A stretch of DNA of 64,000 bases, taken from assembly GCF_027887165.1 (NCBI RefSeq), contig NC_077233.1, positions 230,540,872 to 230,604,871 on the forward strand. Direction: 5' to 3'. Under the pieces are notes generated by a model. The model was given only the letters and a program-made list of their open reading frames with translations. It made no database searches and was not told where the DNA came from. The DNA is from Monodelphis domestica. Taxonomy: Eukaryota > Chordata > Mammalia > Didelphimorphia > Didelphidae. Position numbers and translations under genes: made by a program. Positions 23,701 through 31,803 of the stretch are shown piece after piece. Positions within the stretch are counted from its first letter, which is position 1. Every line of letters starts with the position of its first letter.

Positions 23701-23708
23701 TTCACCAT
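8709..23708 (-). CDS. LDAF1: LDAF1 (TMEM159/promethin), complete coding span in four exons
   Basis: Lipid droplet assembly factor 1 is a small ER hairpin membrane protein. It binds seipin, marks sites where lipid droplets form and moves onto the droplet surface. The coding exons are 23708-23613, 14578-14410, 12994-12856 and 8787-8709. They total 483 nt, or 160 residues plus stop; the human protein is about 161. The segments line up with the human protein as I recall it: N-terminal [11 protein letters not shown], then a conserved [10 protein letters not shown], a long hydrophobic stretch, [17 protein letters not shown] and FVSLAMSG. All junctions are GT/AG and phases agree (0, 1, 2). The hydrophobic core covers roughly residues 48-118 and fits the known double hairpin. 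The C-terminal 26 residues are much less conserved. The gene points away from DNAH3, as in human. Identity is secure; the last exon is slightly less so. Confidence 0.95.
8912..9080. repeat. Two SINE halves joined head to head
   Basis: 8912-8998 reads as a plus-strand SINE (head to TATGTGACTT). From about 8992 the sequence turns into the antisense strand of a SINE (GTGACTTGCTCGGGATCCCA to ACTGTGCTACCC). The switch falls at the near-palindromic GTGAC..GTCAC core. Confidence 0.6.
9081..9312 (+). pseudogene. 7SL (SRP) RNA retropseudogene
   Basis: The segment follows 7SL RNA almost end to end: CCTATAATCCCTGC (7SL: CCTGTAGTCCCAGC), then GCTTGAGCTAGGAGTTC, GTGTCCACACAGTCTGGCA, and near the 3' end CACTCCAGCCTAGGTGAAA. 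Order and spacing agree with full-length 7SL, including the S domain that Alu-type SINEs lack, so it is a 7SL copy and not a SINE. It is strongly diverged. It lies in the minus strand's downstream flank/last intron of LDAF1, beside a SINE remnant. Confidence 0.8.
9490..9725 (+). repeat. MIR/THER1-type CORE-SINE
   Basis: Nearly full length: GAGTTCAAATCTGACCTCAG, TTTCCTCATCTGTAGAATGG, CACCTACCTTCCAGGGTTGT and an AT-rich end. Confidence 0.85.
9726..10690. other. Intron/flank DNA without recognised genes
   Basis: A short CA run lies near 10258-10283. The rest of this LDAF1 last-intron stretch is unassigned; its open frames (for example 10047-10244) lack any support. Confidence 0.45.
10700..11054 (+). 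mobile_element. L2 LINE 3' end
   Basis: Sense L2 3' signature: CAGGAAGCCTTTCCTGATCA, TAAGCTCCTTAAAGGCAAG and TTTTTCCAGTGCCTATTATG. 5'-truncated and old. Confidence 0.85.
11055..11325 (+). repeat. RTE-tailed marsupial SINE
   Basis: GAGGTGGCTCAGTGGACAG head, CORE, then CAAAGAGTTGGACACTACTG and an AACAACAA tail. Confidence 0.88.
11395..11653 (-). mobile_element. Solo LTR, family B, copy 2
   Basis: A 259-bp LTR fossil with TG...CA ends and a TCAT duplication at 11391-11394 and 11654-11657. It lies in the LDAF1 last intron in the same orientation as the gene. Confidence 0.7.
11963..12528 (+). mobile_element. L1 ORF2 endonuclease fragment with a 15-bp duplication
   Basis: An open frame (12051-12560) contains L1 APE-endonuclease motifs: [15 protein letters not shown] (usual GDFN), [14 protein letters not shown] and FSDHKAI with the catalytic His. 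It lacks the reverse transcriptase and the 3' UTR. It is nevertheless flanked by AAAAACACAGGCACA at 11948-11962 and 12529-12543 and ends in an A-rich stretch, as expected for a prematurely polyadenylated L1 transcript. Confidence 0.85.
12544..12742 (+). repeat. Marsupial CORE-SINE
   Basis: Starts directly after the L1 fragment's right duplication (GGGGTAGCTAGGTGG) and ends in poly(A) at 12730-12741. Same family as at 7021. Confidence 0.85.
12856..12994 (-). CDS. LDAF1: LDAF1 exon 4, second half of the hydrophobic core
   Basis: A 139-bp exon entered in phase 1 and left in phase 2. It follows a polypyrimidine tract and CCAG, and its donor is CAG|GTAAATA. It codes for [17 protein letters not shown], then [10 protein letters not shown], ending YWFSF. 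This block is nearly identical to human LDAF1 as I recall it and holds the second half of the hydrophobic core. Confidence 0.95.
13000..13695. other. LDAF1 intron, repeat-poor
   Basis: The first about 500 bases upstream of LDAF1 exon 4 are unique. 13620-13690 looks like a short MIR-type piece. No exon recognised. Confidence 0.5.
13696..14050 (+). repeat. Marsupial CORE-SINE split by a short L1
   Basis: Head and core at 13698-13858, tail at 13996-14050 (AGTGATTCTAAGATGGACGG). The L1 at 13859-13995 interrupts it. Confidence 0.9.
13859..13995 (+). mobile_element. Very short 5'-truncated L1 with a 13-bp duplication
   Basis: 137 bp of L1 3' UTR (AAATGATCTTTGTCTTTAAT, AAATGATCAAATAAAATAC, poly A). 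The duplication AGAACTAATCACA is at 13846-13858 and 13996-14008, inside the SINE. Confidence 0.93.
14052..14335 (+). mobile_element. L2 LINE 3' end
   Basis: CTTCCTTGAAGTTCCAACTA, ACAGGAAGCCTTTCTCATCC, GTCTTTTGCCTGTTTGTATC and a TGACTGAC end. It lies about 75 bp from LDAF1 exon 3. Confidence 0.88.
14410..14578 (-). CDS. LDAF1: LDAF1 exon 3, first half of the hydrophobic core
   Basis: A 169-bp exon with a strong acceptor (TTTGTCCACAG) and donor (AAG|GTATTT). It codes from [15 protein letters not shown] to VGVILVE. The [10 protein letters not shown] block matches a conserved LDAF1 motif. It is followed by about 40 almost uninterrupted hydrophobic residues that form the first membrane hairpin. 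It enters in phase 0 and leaves in phase 1. Confidence 0.95.
14800..15058 (+). mobile_element. Solo LTR, family B, copy 3
   Basis: A 259-bp LTR fossil (TGTAAAAATGGAGATTTGAA to TTAATTTTTACA) with an ATGG duplication on both sides. An AATAAA signal lies near the 3' end. It is in LDAF1 intron 2 in the opposite orientation to the gene. Confidence 0.72.
15165..15400 (+). repeat. RTE-tailed marsupial SINE, diverged
   Basis: TTTGGTGGTGCAGCGAATAG head, CORE, AAAAGGAAATGGCAAATTAT and a GGACATGACAAAACAA tail. Confidence 0.75.
15612..15715 (-). repeat. Marsupial CORE-SINE 3' half, antisense
   Basis: TTTTTTTAAACCCTGAAGTC through GTGACTTGCCCAG; truncated. Confidence 0.8.
15716..16900. other. LDAF1 intron 2, unique sequence
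   Basis: More than 1 kb without a recognised repeat. Overlapping frames of 171 (plus, 15704-16219) and 136 (minus) codons run here, but neither shows a family, a splice context or codon bias I can recognise. The plus one begins inside an antisense SINE. Confidence 0.45.
17210..17610 (+). repeat. Two CORE-SINEs in tandem
   Basis: 17211-17415 is a full copy ending in an AAACAAAC-type tail. 17441-17605 is a second copy lacking its head, directly after it. This looks like insertion of one SINE into or beside the tail of another. Confidence 0.88.
17830..18125. repeat. Antisense L2 end followed by a MIR/THER1-type SINE
   Basis: 17835-17940 is antisense L2 3' end; 17945-18120 is a plus MIR-type core (TTTCCTCATCTGAAAATGGG, CACCTACCTCCCAGGGCTGT). 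Confidence 0.7.
18175..18548 (+). repeat. (TTCC)n microsatellite, about 370 bp
   Basis: Nearly pure CTTC/TTCC repeats with blocks of TCCC. It abuts the T-rich end of an antisense SINE at 18549, so it probably grew out of the SINE's poly(A) tail. The proline/serine-rich frames through it are artefacts. Confidence 0.97.
18549..18727 (-). repeat. Marsupial CORE-SINE, antisense
   Basis: CTTCTGTCTTAGAATTG, TCACACAGCTAGTAAGTG and CTGTGCTACTTAGGAGCCCC. The TTCC tract is at its tail end. Confidence 0.88.
18800..18890 (-). mobile_element. L2 3' terminus, antisense, short
   Basis: GCATTTATTAAATACCTACT and ATGTGCCAGGCACTATGC, then a CA run. Old. Confidence 0.75.
18900..20080. other. LDAF1 intron 2, mostly unassigned
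   Basis: 19545-19800 includes ATGGTGAACCTTTTAGAGAC, a motif I associate with a hAT-type DNA transposon of marsupials. The rest is unassigned. The 99-codon frame at 19558 lies in that repeat-like piece. Confidence 0.4.
20081..20976 (+). mobile_element. Solo LTR, family A, copy 1
   Basis: An 896-bp LTR fossil with TG...CA ends and an ACAG duplication at 20077-20080 and 20977-20980. It pairs with the equally long copy at 32036-32931. The 4-bp duplication fits ERV1-like (class I) elements. It is in LDAF1 intron 2, antisense to the gene. No internal region is present. Confidence 0.78.
21020..21222 (-). repeat. Marsupial CORE-SINE, antisense
   Basis: TTTTAACCCTTACCTTTCAT, GTCACACAGCTAGGAAGTG and GAGCCACTTAGCTGCCCC; near full length. 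Confidence 0.9.
21480..21800. repeat. Antisense L2 end and plus MIR-type SINE, then TA/CA repeat
   Basis: 21490-21595 is antisense L2 3' end. 21600-21785 is a MIR-type SINE (AGCCTCAGTTTCCTCATCTG). 21783-21823 is a TA/CA run. Confidence 0.65.
21840..23020. other. LDAF1 intron 2 with old SINE pieces
   Basis: 22450-22860 holds antisense MIR-like pieces (AGAAGTTAAATGACTTGCC). The rest is unassigned. Confidence 0.45.
23025..23168 (-). repeat. Marsupial CORE-SINE, antisense, truncated
   Basis: TAATATCTCTAAAACAGAAG, GGTCACATAGCTAGTAAG and AACCCAGGACCTTCCC. Confidence 0.8.
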
Positions 23709-23721
23709 CCTTCTTTCCTAC
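23613..23721 (-). CDS. LDAF1: LDAF1 exon 2, first coding exon
   Basis: Codes for 32 residues starting [12 protein letters not shown], which aligns without gaps to the human start as I recall it (MAKEEPQSISRD). The ATG at 23708 is therefore preferred over the second in-frame ATG three codons later. Residues 12-24 form a charged, probably amphipathic helix ahead of the membrane part. The donor on the minus strand is AAG|GTGAGT at 23612 and the phase is 0. The acceptor is probably the CAG at 23724-23722, leaving a 13-nt 5' leader in this exon. A second possible acceptor lies slightly upstream, so only the leader boundary is uncertain. Confidence 0.93.
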
Positions 23722-24074
23722 CTGCTCAAGCTTCCTCAGAGAGGTGGAAAACAAAATAACCCAACTGTACTTCACATGTCTCTGTTTACTTCTTGCTGCA
23801 AGAGGCAAGAGAAGAAAGAAAAGCAGTTCTTAATCCATTAAGGGTCTGCAACAAATCAGATCAAACAACTCTCGATGCTGAGCACCTCTAAGGTCCTCCT
23901 TTCCTCTGTGAAGGACCTAAGGGAACATTTATACTGACACTGATTCTCACCCTTTCTAGACTCTGCCATAATTTTTGGGTGGCTGAGAAACGAGAAAGAC
24001 TTCCCGTGCCATACTACCTATCTGGGTACTGGATCTATACCATTTTGAATTGCATTCCAATTGTCTTATGTACT

Positions 24075-24300
24075 CAGGTGTTTTTTTAAACCCTTACCTT
24101 CTGTTTTGGAACCAGTACTAAGCACCAGTTTCAAGGCAGCCCTCAGTTTTCTCACGTCTCTCAAAACAGATTGTGGAGACAGCTAGGTGGACACTTCTTA
24201 CCTGTGTGGCCCTGGGCCAGTCACTTAACCCCAACTGCCTAGCTCTTACAACTCTTCTGCCTTGGAAGGGACAGAAGGGAAAGTATTAAAAAAAAAAATT
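24075..24300. repeat. Antisense SINE piece beside a plus-strand SINE
   Basis: 24078-24140 is the antisense tail of a CORE-SINE; 24176-24297 is a plus copy missing part of its middle (GACAGCTAGGTGGACACTTC, AACCCCAACTGCCTAGC). Confidence 0.7.
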
Positions 24301-24689
24301 GTGTCACCTACCGCACTGCCAGAAGGACTATGTTAGCCTTAAATGGTAGGTAATCAATACAAACCTATTAAGAACTGAACTGACATAAAAACTGAATGGC
24401 ACAAAGGTGAATGAAGGCTAAAACTATACTCATCTGGCTTTCTTCTCTATCTCCAAGTAACCCAACTGGCTTGGAATAGCAACCCGAATATGATCTTATC
24501 TAAAGTCCTGTTCTACCCAAGTGGTTTCCAGGCTTATTTAAGATTTATCTGATTTCTAAAACACGAGTATTTATTATTTATATCTCATGTGAACTAGGGA
24601 CATTTAGTACAGTAATTTACTACAGTAAAGCAAAAAAAAAAAAAAGACATTTATAAAGTAGATACTCCCTTCTTGTGTATCACACCCAG

Positions 24690-24903
24690 ATTTTCTTTCT
24701 TTTTTTTTATTCCTTGCCTTCGGTCTTAGACTTGATACGAAATATCAGTTTCAAGGCCAAAGAACAGTAAGGGCTAGATAACTACGGTTAAGTGATTTCC
24801 CCAGGATCACCCAGCTAGGAAGGGTATGAAGTCACATTTGAACCCAGGTCCTCCCATCTCTGGGCCTGGTTCTCTAGCCATCTAAACAACCTAGTTGCCC
24901 TTC
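24690..24903 (-). repeat. Marsupial CORE-SINE, antisense
   Basis: TTCCTTGCCTTCGGTCTTAG to CTAAACAACCTAGTTGCCC; near full length. Confidence 0.88.
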
Positions 24904-25169
24904 AAACCTAAATTTTCAAATCAGGTCTGCCTAAAACAATTCTGCAATAGCTGCAGATTTAGGGACTCCGGATTGGTGTTGTTTATCTCATTTCTGCTTT
25001 AGGAAGCAGCCATCCTTGTTCTTCACAGGATAATTTTGGAGGGGCTGAGAAATGGGAAAGATTACATCAATTCAGCTTTCCTCTCCCCAGCTGCCACCAT
25101 GCCTATACCCAAACCAACATCAACTCCCTCCTCTCCTCCCTTTCTAGGGCTGCTTATTACTCAGTCATT

Positions 25170-25490
25170 TTAAACCTTTTTTTGTGTCACTGACCTCTTT
25201 GCCAATCTAATGAAGCTTGTGAACCCCTTCTCAGAATGTTTTTAAATGCATAAAGAAAAACACAAAGAAAAATAATTATATGGAAATGATTTCATATACG
25301 CACACAGATATATTTATGCATTTACATATGCAGAAATATATACATGCACACGTTTAAGTATGCATGGGCTAAATACAGGAGTATTTCTCTCTACTGGTGT
25401 CATATACATGCAGCTATATTTTGTATATTTGCATTTACATGTATATGTATAAAAACAATTTCATGGACCCCAGGTTAAGCAGGCCTGGCC
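25170..25490 (+). repeat. hAT-like repeat remnant
   Basis: TTTTTGTGTCACTGACCTC, CCTTCTCAGAATGTTTTTAA and CATGGACCCCAGGTTAAGC; the middle is replaced by a CA/TA-rich low-complexity run. Confidence 0.5.
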
Positions 25491-25839
25491 AGGCCATTTC
25501 ATCCAAAAAGAAGGAATAAACCCCAGCAGCTCCCACAGGCAACAACTCCAGACAAATCTGACGCTAGAGTTCAAGGAGGGAAGCCAACCTCCTACTCTCA
25601 TTTCTGAGCCCCCAAATAAATAAAGTCTCCCCGACTCTACGCTTCCCCTGGGGCCAAACTGTCACCCTAACAACATTCTAATCCAGAGCTCCGAACCGAG
25701 ACTGGACTGAACTGGCTTGGGGAGAGAAAGGGTCTCTCCAATTGGGAAAAGGGAACTAGGGCTCCCTGTTGTACTCCTCCCTTCTTAGACCCTCAAACAT
25801 CAGTATTTCCTCCTTCGCAAGCCTCAGACCCAGTTCGGG

Positions 25840-26560
25840 GCTTCTTGGTTCCCAGAGCGCCTCGAAAGTTAGGGAGCAAGAGAATCCCAGGTCCTCTATG
25901 GGCCGCCGGGAGAGAGAAGAGATTGAGGGAGCATTCACCCCTTTCTTACTTAAACACCATTGTATGCGTATCTTGCGGAGGGAGAGAGCGGAGGCACCCA
26001 GCGATTTCCCCCCTCTCCCGGGCTCTCCCTTCCCCGCTCAGAATCTCAGGACTCTCACCTGGTCTGGATTCTCTCCGCAACCCTAGCCGTTCCGGACCCG
26101 GCTGCCCACCCTCGTTGGCCAACGGAGCAGAAAACGGAGGGCAACCCGGGTGCGCGTGAAAGGAAGCGGAGAGGCAGCAAAGAAAAGAGAAGCCGAAGCC
26201 AAACGCACGCACGTAGTGGGCGGGAGCTGGGTGACAGCCGGCCCCGGCTTCTGTCCGGCCCCTTCCCCGCCCAATCCGCCTCCTCTGGTCGGCACCGCCC
26301 CTTCTCTCTTGGGTCTTTTCTACGAGTCCAAGAAAGGAGCTCCACCCGAGCTGGAGCAGCCATCGGTTCAGAGGAGCTGTGGGCGGCCCCGGGCGGAGCG
26401 TAAAGCTGGAAAAGAGAGTGCGCGGAGGAGTTGGCGAGGTTTGCAAACAGCGAGAGCCTGTGGAGAAGCTGGGATGGAACGAGTCCAGGGGAGATTCAGC
26501 TAGTGCTCATCGAGGACGGTGGTGACGCGTCTGAGCAGGACGACTGGGGAGTTTGTTCTG
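25840..26560. promoter_or_regulatory. CpG-island promoter of LDAF1
   Basis: This is the only clearly GC- and CpG-rich block in the window; CG dinucleotides are frequent here and rare elsewhere. It contains GC boxes (GGGCGGG at 26218-26224 and CCCCGCCC at 26265-26272) and a CCAAT at 26271-26275. It surrounds the LDAF1 exon 1 donor, so it is taken as that gene's housekeeping-type promoter. Whether it also fires to the right is not decided by the sequence; no clear plus-strand first exon was recognised. Confidence 0.8.
26059..26400 (-). other. LDAF1: LDAF1 non-coding first exon (right end approximate)
   Basis: On the minus strand a strong donor, ACCAG|GTGAGAG, lies at 26059/26058 inside the CpG island, 2.3 kb upstream of the first coding exon. 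This is the expected position of the untranslated first exon. The transcription start is not visible; 26,400 is only a guess at the right end. Open frames of 60-170 residues over this stretch on both strands are what GC-rich DNA gives by chance. Confidence 0.65.
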
Positions 26561-26765
26561 CTTCCTGTTTATGCCCCGGCAGTCCCTTTCAGTTCCCTTC
26601 TAGCTGGGCTTCTGTCATGAAACCACAGTACCAAATAAGTCCCTAACTAATAAGAGTAGTATTTGTTTTAAGAGAGAACGGGGAGGAGCCTAAGGGAATT
26701 CTTCTCGAATGGGAAAATTGTGAGCCCAGATGTACCTCTCCCAATGGAGAGTGCGTGTGTGCCTA

Positions 26766-27480
26766 GTCAAGAAACATGTTTTAAGTACCTACTTCGTGCC
26801 AGGCACTGCTAAACTCTAATACAAAGGAAGGTAAGAGACAGACCCTACGCTCTCCCAAGAGGTCACAATCTAATGAAGGGGATAACTCGGTGCAAACAAG
26901 ATAAAGACAGAATAAATAGGAGATAATCTCAGGGAGAAGGCATTAAGATTAAGGATTTAAAAAGGTTCCTGCAGAAATGGGATTTTAGGGGAGAGCTGAA
27001 CAAAACCTGGAAAGCGGGGCAGATCAGAGATAAATTCTAGGTGTGAAGGTACTTGGAGTCTATTATCAGCAATGCCAGGATCTAGGACAACTCCAAGGGA
27101 CTCCTGACAGAAAAAGACTTTCCCCTGCTAGAGAAGGATCAGAGGAAGTCTGAACAAAGCATGACATTCTTCACTTTATTTCCTCCATGATTTTTTTCTC
27201 TAGCATGAACTATATGTCCTCTTTCACATGATAAACATGGAAATATGTATTGTATAATAAAATACGTACAATCTGTATTATATTACCTGCCATCTTGAGG
27301 GAAGGAGAAGCCGATTATTGAAAATTGTACCGATATGTAATCTGGAAAAAAAAATTTTTTTTAAAAGAAGAAAGTGTTTGGAAGTCTGGAGGTGGATCAT
27401 TTTGTTTGAGGAGCAGCAAGGAGGCCAATGTTACTGAATTACAGAGTACTTGAAAGGGAATAAGGTGTTAGAAAAATAAA
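26766..27480 (-). mobile_element. L2 LINE, antisense, long copy
   Basis: Antisense L2 3' end (TAAGTACCTACTTCGTGCCA) continues into its body (CAGAAATGGGATTTTAGGGG, GAGGAGCAGCAAGGAGGCCA). 27130-27370 is not L2-like and may be a later insertion. Confidence 0.8.
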
Positions 27481-29075
27481 AAAGAGCAATCAGGAAAGAT
27501 AGCCCTGGGAAGGAGATATGAATGAACTGGACCGTTAGTCAAATTGTCTTTTCCATAGCCCCAGCGAGTATAGGTGCTGGAGACAGGATTTAAACTTTAG
27601 GTCCAGCATCCCCTCCATTTGCCTCTTCCTTTCACTTTATCCCTCTGCTTCTCCATATATGACCAGATGAGTTGTGTGGTCTAATAAAACAGAACATCCT
27701 GTCATGAAAAGAACACTAGATCTAAGAATTGGGCTATCTGAATTCCACCATCTGGCCTTGGACCAATCCCTTAAACTCAGTTTCAGCTGCTCTGTAACAG
27801 TTTCAATTTTGTCTGTAAAATAATGCTTGCAACTACCTCACCCATACATTGTTATGAGGACAAATTGTGAACTCAGAGTACTTTATAAATCTAATTTGAT
27901 CTTTGGTGATGATAGACCCTGACTTATTTTTAAAGGGAAATCCTTTCTGTTAGAAGTTCTCTCCTTCCCGCTCTTCTGACTCTCTGGACTTTGTCTCTTA
28001 TGACAATGACTTAGTTGCCTTTTTACCCCAAAACATCCCCTGGCTATTTGGAAGGAGGTGAGGCTTCTCCTAATGAAGTTCCTGGACATATGTGGGGGGT
28101 GGAATGTTGGGGGGAGGGATTCCCATTTTAGGGACAGACCCAGGCCAGCTATGCTTCCTTTTGACTAGGGGTCTGACTTAATGTACTTGGCATTAGTACT
28201 CTCTCCCTCTCCTTCTCCTTTCAATGTTTTGTACCACCCTCACCTTAGAATATAAGCTAGAAGGTACACTGGGACCATGAATGATTGCTTTATCAACTCC
28301 CACCTGACTCATACTGGGCATTAGAAGAAAATACCAAGATTCTGAAGTCTAATATGGATAGATGGGATCTCTCCAAGGAAGGGAGATAAGAGACCAAGGT
28401 ATCTTGGTTCCTCTGCCTACATTTTTGTGAAGACAGTGAAGGCCTGTGAGTGTCCTCTAGCCCTGGATACATTGATTCCAGCAGAAGTAGATACACACTT
28501 ATTAATCCTTAATGTTATATATCACAAAGACCTCGATCTGAAGCTGGAAGAAACATTAGTGTGTTGGAGCCTGAGAACAGATTGTCAAAATTTTAGTGAC
28601 AGCATTTACCCCTTCAAAAGGCAACAAATGCTGCACATCAGGAATAAATTTATTGTTTTGTTGATTGTCATTCAAAATTAAGAAAAGTAATAGAGAAAAA
28701 TGTTAATGCTAAGTTTAAACTTAAAAGTGTGTCCTGTTTACTTATTTTATTTATTTTTATTTTTATTTTTTGAGATTCAGTTAAACACTTACCAATGCAC
28801 CTCTGGCTTAAAGAGAGTCATCTTATCAACTGGGACACACACAAGAAAGTATCCCCTCTTTGGATTCTCAACAAGTAATCAAGCAGCCTCCATTTGATGA
28901 ACCCTAATGACCAGGAGCCCATTAGAGGGAAGTGTAGTAAGGCAGAAAGAGCCCCAGTTCATGGAGACATTCATAGGACATTGGTGCAAATCCTCCTCCT
29001 GCTCAAAATCTCTCTGAGTCTTTTTACTTCTACTTCTGTAAAATGAGGAGAGGTTGGACTAGATCAAGGCTTTGT
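27481..29075. other. Intergenic DNA with old MIR-type SINE pieces
   Basis: MIR-type plus pieces at 27690-27890 and 28935-29065 (TTCTGTAAAATGAGGAGAGG). 28200-28280 may be an L2 fragment. No gene recognised; the frame at 28427-28681 has no support. Confidence 0.45.
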
Positions 29076-29079
29076 AACC

Positions 29080-29285
29080 CTTTTTTTGTATCATGGAACC
29101 AGAACCCCATGGCGGTCCAGAGAAGCTTACGAACCCATGTTTTTAAATGAATAATTTTTTACAAAGGATTATAGGGAAACTAAATCTATTGAAATATAGT
29201 TACTAAAAATATACCTACATACATAAACACACACACATAAACAAATCCCCCAAATCCAGGCTAAAAACGCCTGGACAAAATGGTT
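29080..29285 (+). repeat. hAT-like repeat remnant
   Basis: TTTTTTTGTATCATGGAACC and AGGATTATAGGGAAACTAAA; same family as 11790 and 25170. Confidence 0.5.
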
Positions 29286-29449
29286 TCTTCTACTTCAAAG
29301 AGCCTCATGTTCTTCCTGTGATATCCCAAGGCAGTCAGTCTCATTTTGGGATAGCTCAAATTGTAAGGAAATTCTTCTTTACACTGAGCCTCAAAAAAAT
29401 GACAACTTCCAGACACATAATAGCTAAATTCAAGAACCTTTAAGTAAGT

Positions 29450-29936
29450 TGACTGGGAAAAAACACAGAAGTATCAAATAGCCAAAATCACTCTTTAATC
29501 CAGGGAAAGGGGTTCAATTCAATAGTAGGCTTCAACACAGAGCTGCGCGCCACACGACTGCACAGTCCGAGGATTGAACTCGAGCCGCTCTGGACACTGA
29601 ACCCTGGAAAAGCCAATCATGCTTTTCCCAGGAGCCCTTAAAGTTGGGGAGCTTAAATACCTTTCTTGGTGAAACTGGGGGCTGAGGCTGAGAAGGACAG
29701 TTGATTGACTTTACAATGGTGACCAAGGAAGATGAGTCCCAGACAGGAATAACTGAGAGGCTGATGCTTCACAAAAGGGAAAGAGCCCGCCTGGGGCTGC
29801 GCCACTCAGGGTAAAGGACTTTAGACTAGGGGAAGAAACCAATGGGACAAAAGAGATACTTAACATCTTAAAGTCTATTGTTAGTCTGAGACCAGTGAAG
29901 TAGGACTTTCCCTCAGGGAGGAGCTCTCACGTGACA
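29450..29936 (-). mobile_element. Probable solo LTR, family C
   Basis: Read on the minus strand this has LTR architecture: TG start, a TATA-like TATTTAAG, a GC-richer transcribed part, ATTAAA about 45 bp before a CA end. The flanks AAGT and AGGT differ by one base, so the duplication is not proven. Family unknown. Confidence 0.45.
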
Positions 29937-30059
29937 AGGTCAGACCTGGGGTTTCTACCTCTGAGCTAAATAAACTGGGGATCCCCAAATCCCTCCAAGC
30001 TACAAGTCCAGGGACCTCTAGATTCCACTTTGACAAAGTCAAGGAGAAATTTTTCAAGG

Positions 30060-30770
30060 AGCCAGAAAAAAACTCAAAAACCCAGGAACTACAATTAGGA
30101 TCACATAGGACTTAGCAGCTTCCACATGAAAGGATCCAAGATATTCAGGAAGGTGAAAGATCTAGGTTTACAACCCAGGGCCACCTATCCAGCAAGATTT
30201 GCTAGGATTCCTGAGGGGGGAAAAACCAGACCTAAACAGGAAATTTGAAGTCTAAACACAAGACCCAAGGGAAGCCGAAAAAGGTAAATAAGAACCGAGA
30301 AAATTGAAGGGACTCGATAAGGTCAAATTGTATGTATTCCTATATGGAAAGAGGATATTCGCAATTCTTTAAAATTCTCATTAGAGCAGTTAGGAGTATA
30401 CTTAGAGGATAGGGTGATATGCTAAAAAAAAAAAATCAAGGGGCGAAAAAGAGGATTGCAATGACAGAAAAGGAAAGGGAGGGGCAGAAGGGGGTAAATT
30501 ATCTAACCTAAAGAGACAGGAAAAACTATTTCAATGAAGGAGAAGATGCAGTGATGGGCAATGCTCAATGCTCTTATCATAACTGGCTCCAAGAGGGAAT
30601 AACAACCATATTCATTGGTTAGATAAGATAGGATCCTATCTTGCCCTATAGAAAAGTAGGAGGGGAATAAGACAAGGGAAGGAGGGTGATAACTGGAGTG
30701 AGGGGTGATAAAAAGCAAACACTGGTGAAGAGGAACCCAGTGAAAGGAAAAAGCAGGATCAAAAGAGGAA
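30060..30770 (+). mobile_element. HAL1-like (ORF1-only LINE) fragment
   Basis: 30088-30150 reads as a decayed L1-type ORF1 C-terminus (TIRIT, DLAAST, KD.R). It is followed by the A/G-rich 3' region seen also after 61.5 kb. Old and 5'-truncated. Confidence 0.6.
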
Positions 30771-30774
30771 AGAC

Positions 30775-31803
30775 TTAATTTCCCAAATATATAAGGAACT
30801 AAATCAAATCTACAAAAAATCGAGGCATTCCCCAATCGACAAAAGGTCAAGGGACATGAATAGGCAGTTTTCACATGATGAAATCAAAACTATCCATAAG
30901 CACATGAAAAAGTGTTCTAAATCCTTCCTGATTAGAGAAATGCAAATGAAAACAACTCTGAGGTACCACCTCAGACCTAGCAGATTGGCCAATATGACAG
31001 CAAAGGAAAGTGATAAATGTTGGAGGGACAAAATTGGGACAATAATACATTGTTGGTGGAGTTGTGAATTGGTCCAACTAGAGGGCAAGTTGAAACTATG
31101 CATAAAGGGCTTTAAATGAATGCTTTTCCTTTGATCCATCCATAGCACTGCTGGAGTTATAACCAAAAGCGATAATAAGGAAAAATACATGTACAAGAAT
31201 ATTCATAGCTGTGCTCTTTGTGGTGGAAAAAAAAATTGGATAATGAGGGGATGCCCTTAAATTGGGGATGGGATGAACAAATTGTGGTATATGTTGGTGA
31301 TGGAATACTATTGTGCTCAAAGGAATAATGAAGTGGAGGAATTCCATGGAAACTGGAACAACCTACAGGAAGTGATGTAGAGGGAAAGGAGCAGAACCAG
31401 GAGAACATTGTACACAGAGACTGATACACTGTGGTACAATTGAATGTAATGAACTTCTCTACTAGCAGCCACATATGCAATGACCCAGGACAATTTGGAG
31501 GAACTTATGAAAAAGAAAGTTATCCACATCCAGAGAAAGAACTGTAGAGACAGAAATGCATTAGAAAATATATGATGGATAACATAGTGTGAAAGGGATG
31601 TTATTAGGGTTTTGATGTTAAAAGATCACTCTACTGCAAATATGAATAGCATGGAAATGAGTTTTGAACAATTATACATGTATAACCCAGTGAAACTGCT
31701 TGTTGGCTTTGGGAGGGGGGAGGAGAAAGTGGAGTGGTGAGGAGGAGGAATCATGAATCATGTAACCATGGAAAAATATTCTAAATAAAAATTAGAAAAA
31801 GAA
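30775..31803 (+). mobile_element. L1 3' end
   Basis: ORF2 C-terminus (AGGCATTCCCCAATCGACAA, GAGGTACCACCTCAGACC), the conserved TTCATAGCTGTGCTCTTTGT block and 3' UTR to 31803 with AAATAAAAATTAG. Confidence 0.9.

Noticed and set aside
26100-26500. DNAH3 first exon within the CpG island (shared bidirectional promoter)
   Set aside because: No plus-strand frame with a convincing donor in the right phase was seen; the 43.6-44.1 kb block fits better, though transcripts are needed to decide.
25756-26646. Several 60-170 codon frames on both strands
   Set aside because: CpG-island DNA has few stop codons; the frames overlap each other and none matches a family. The real feature is the LDAF1 promoter and untranslated exon.
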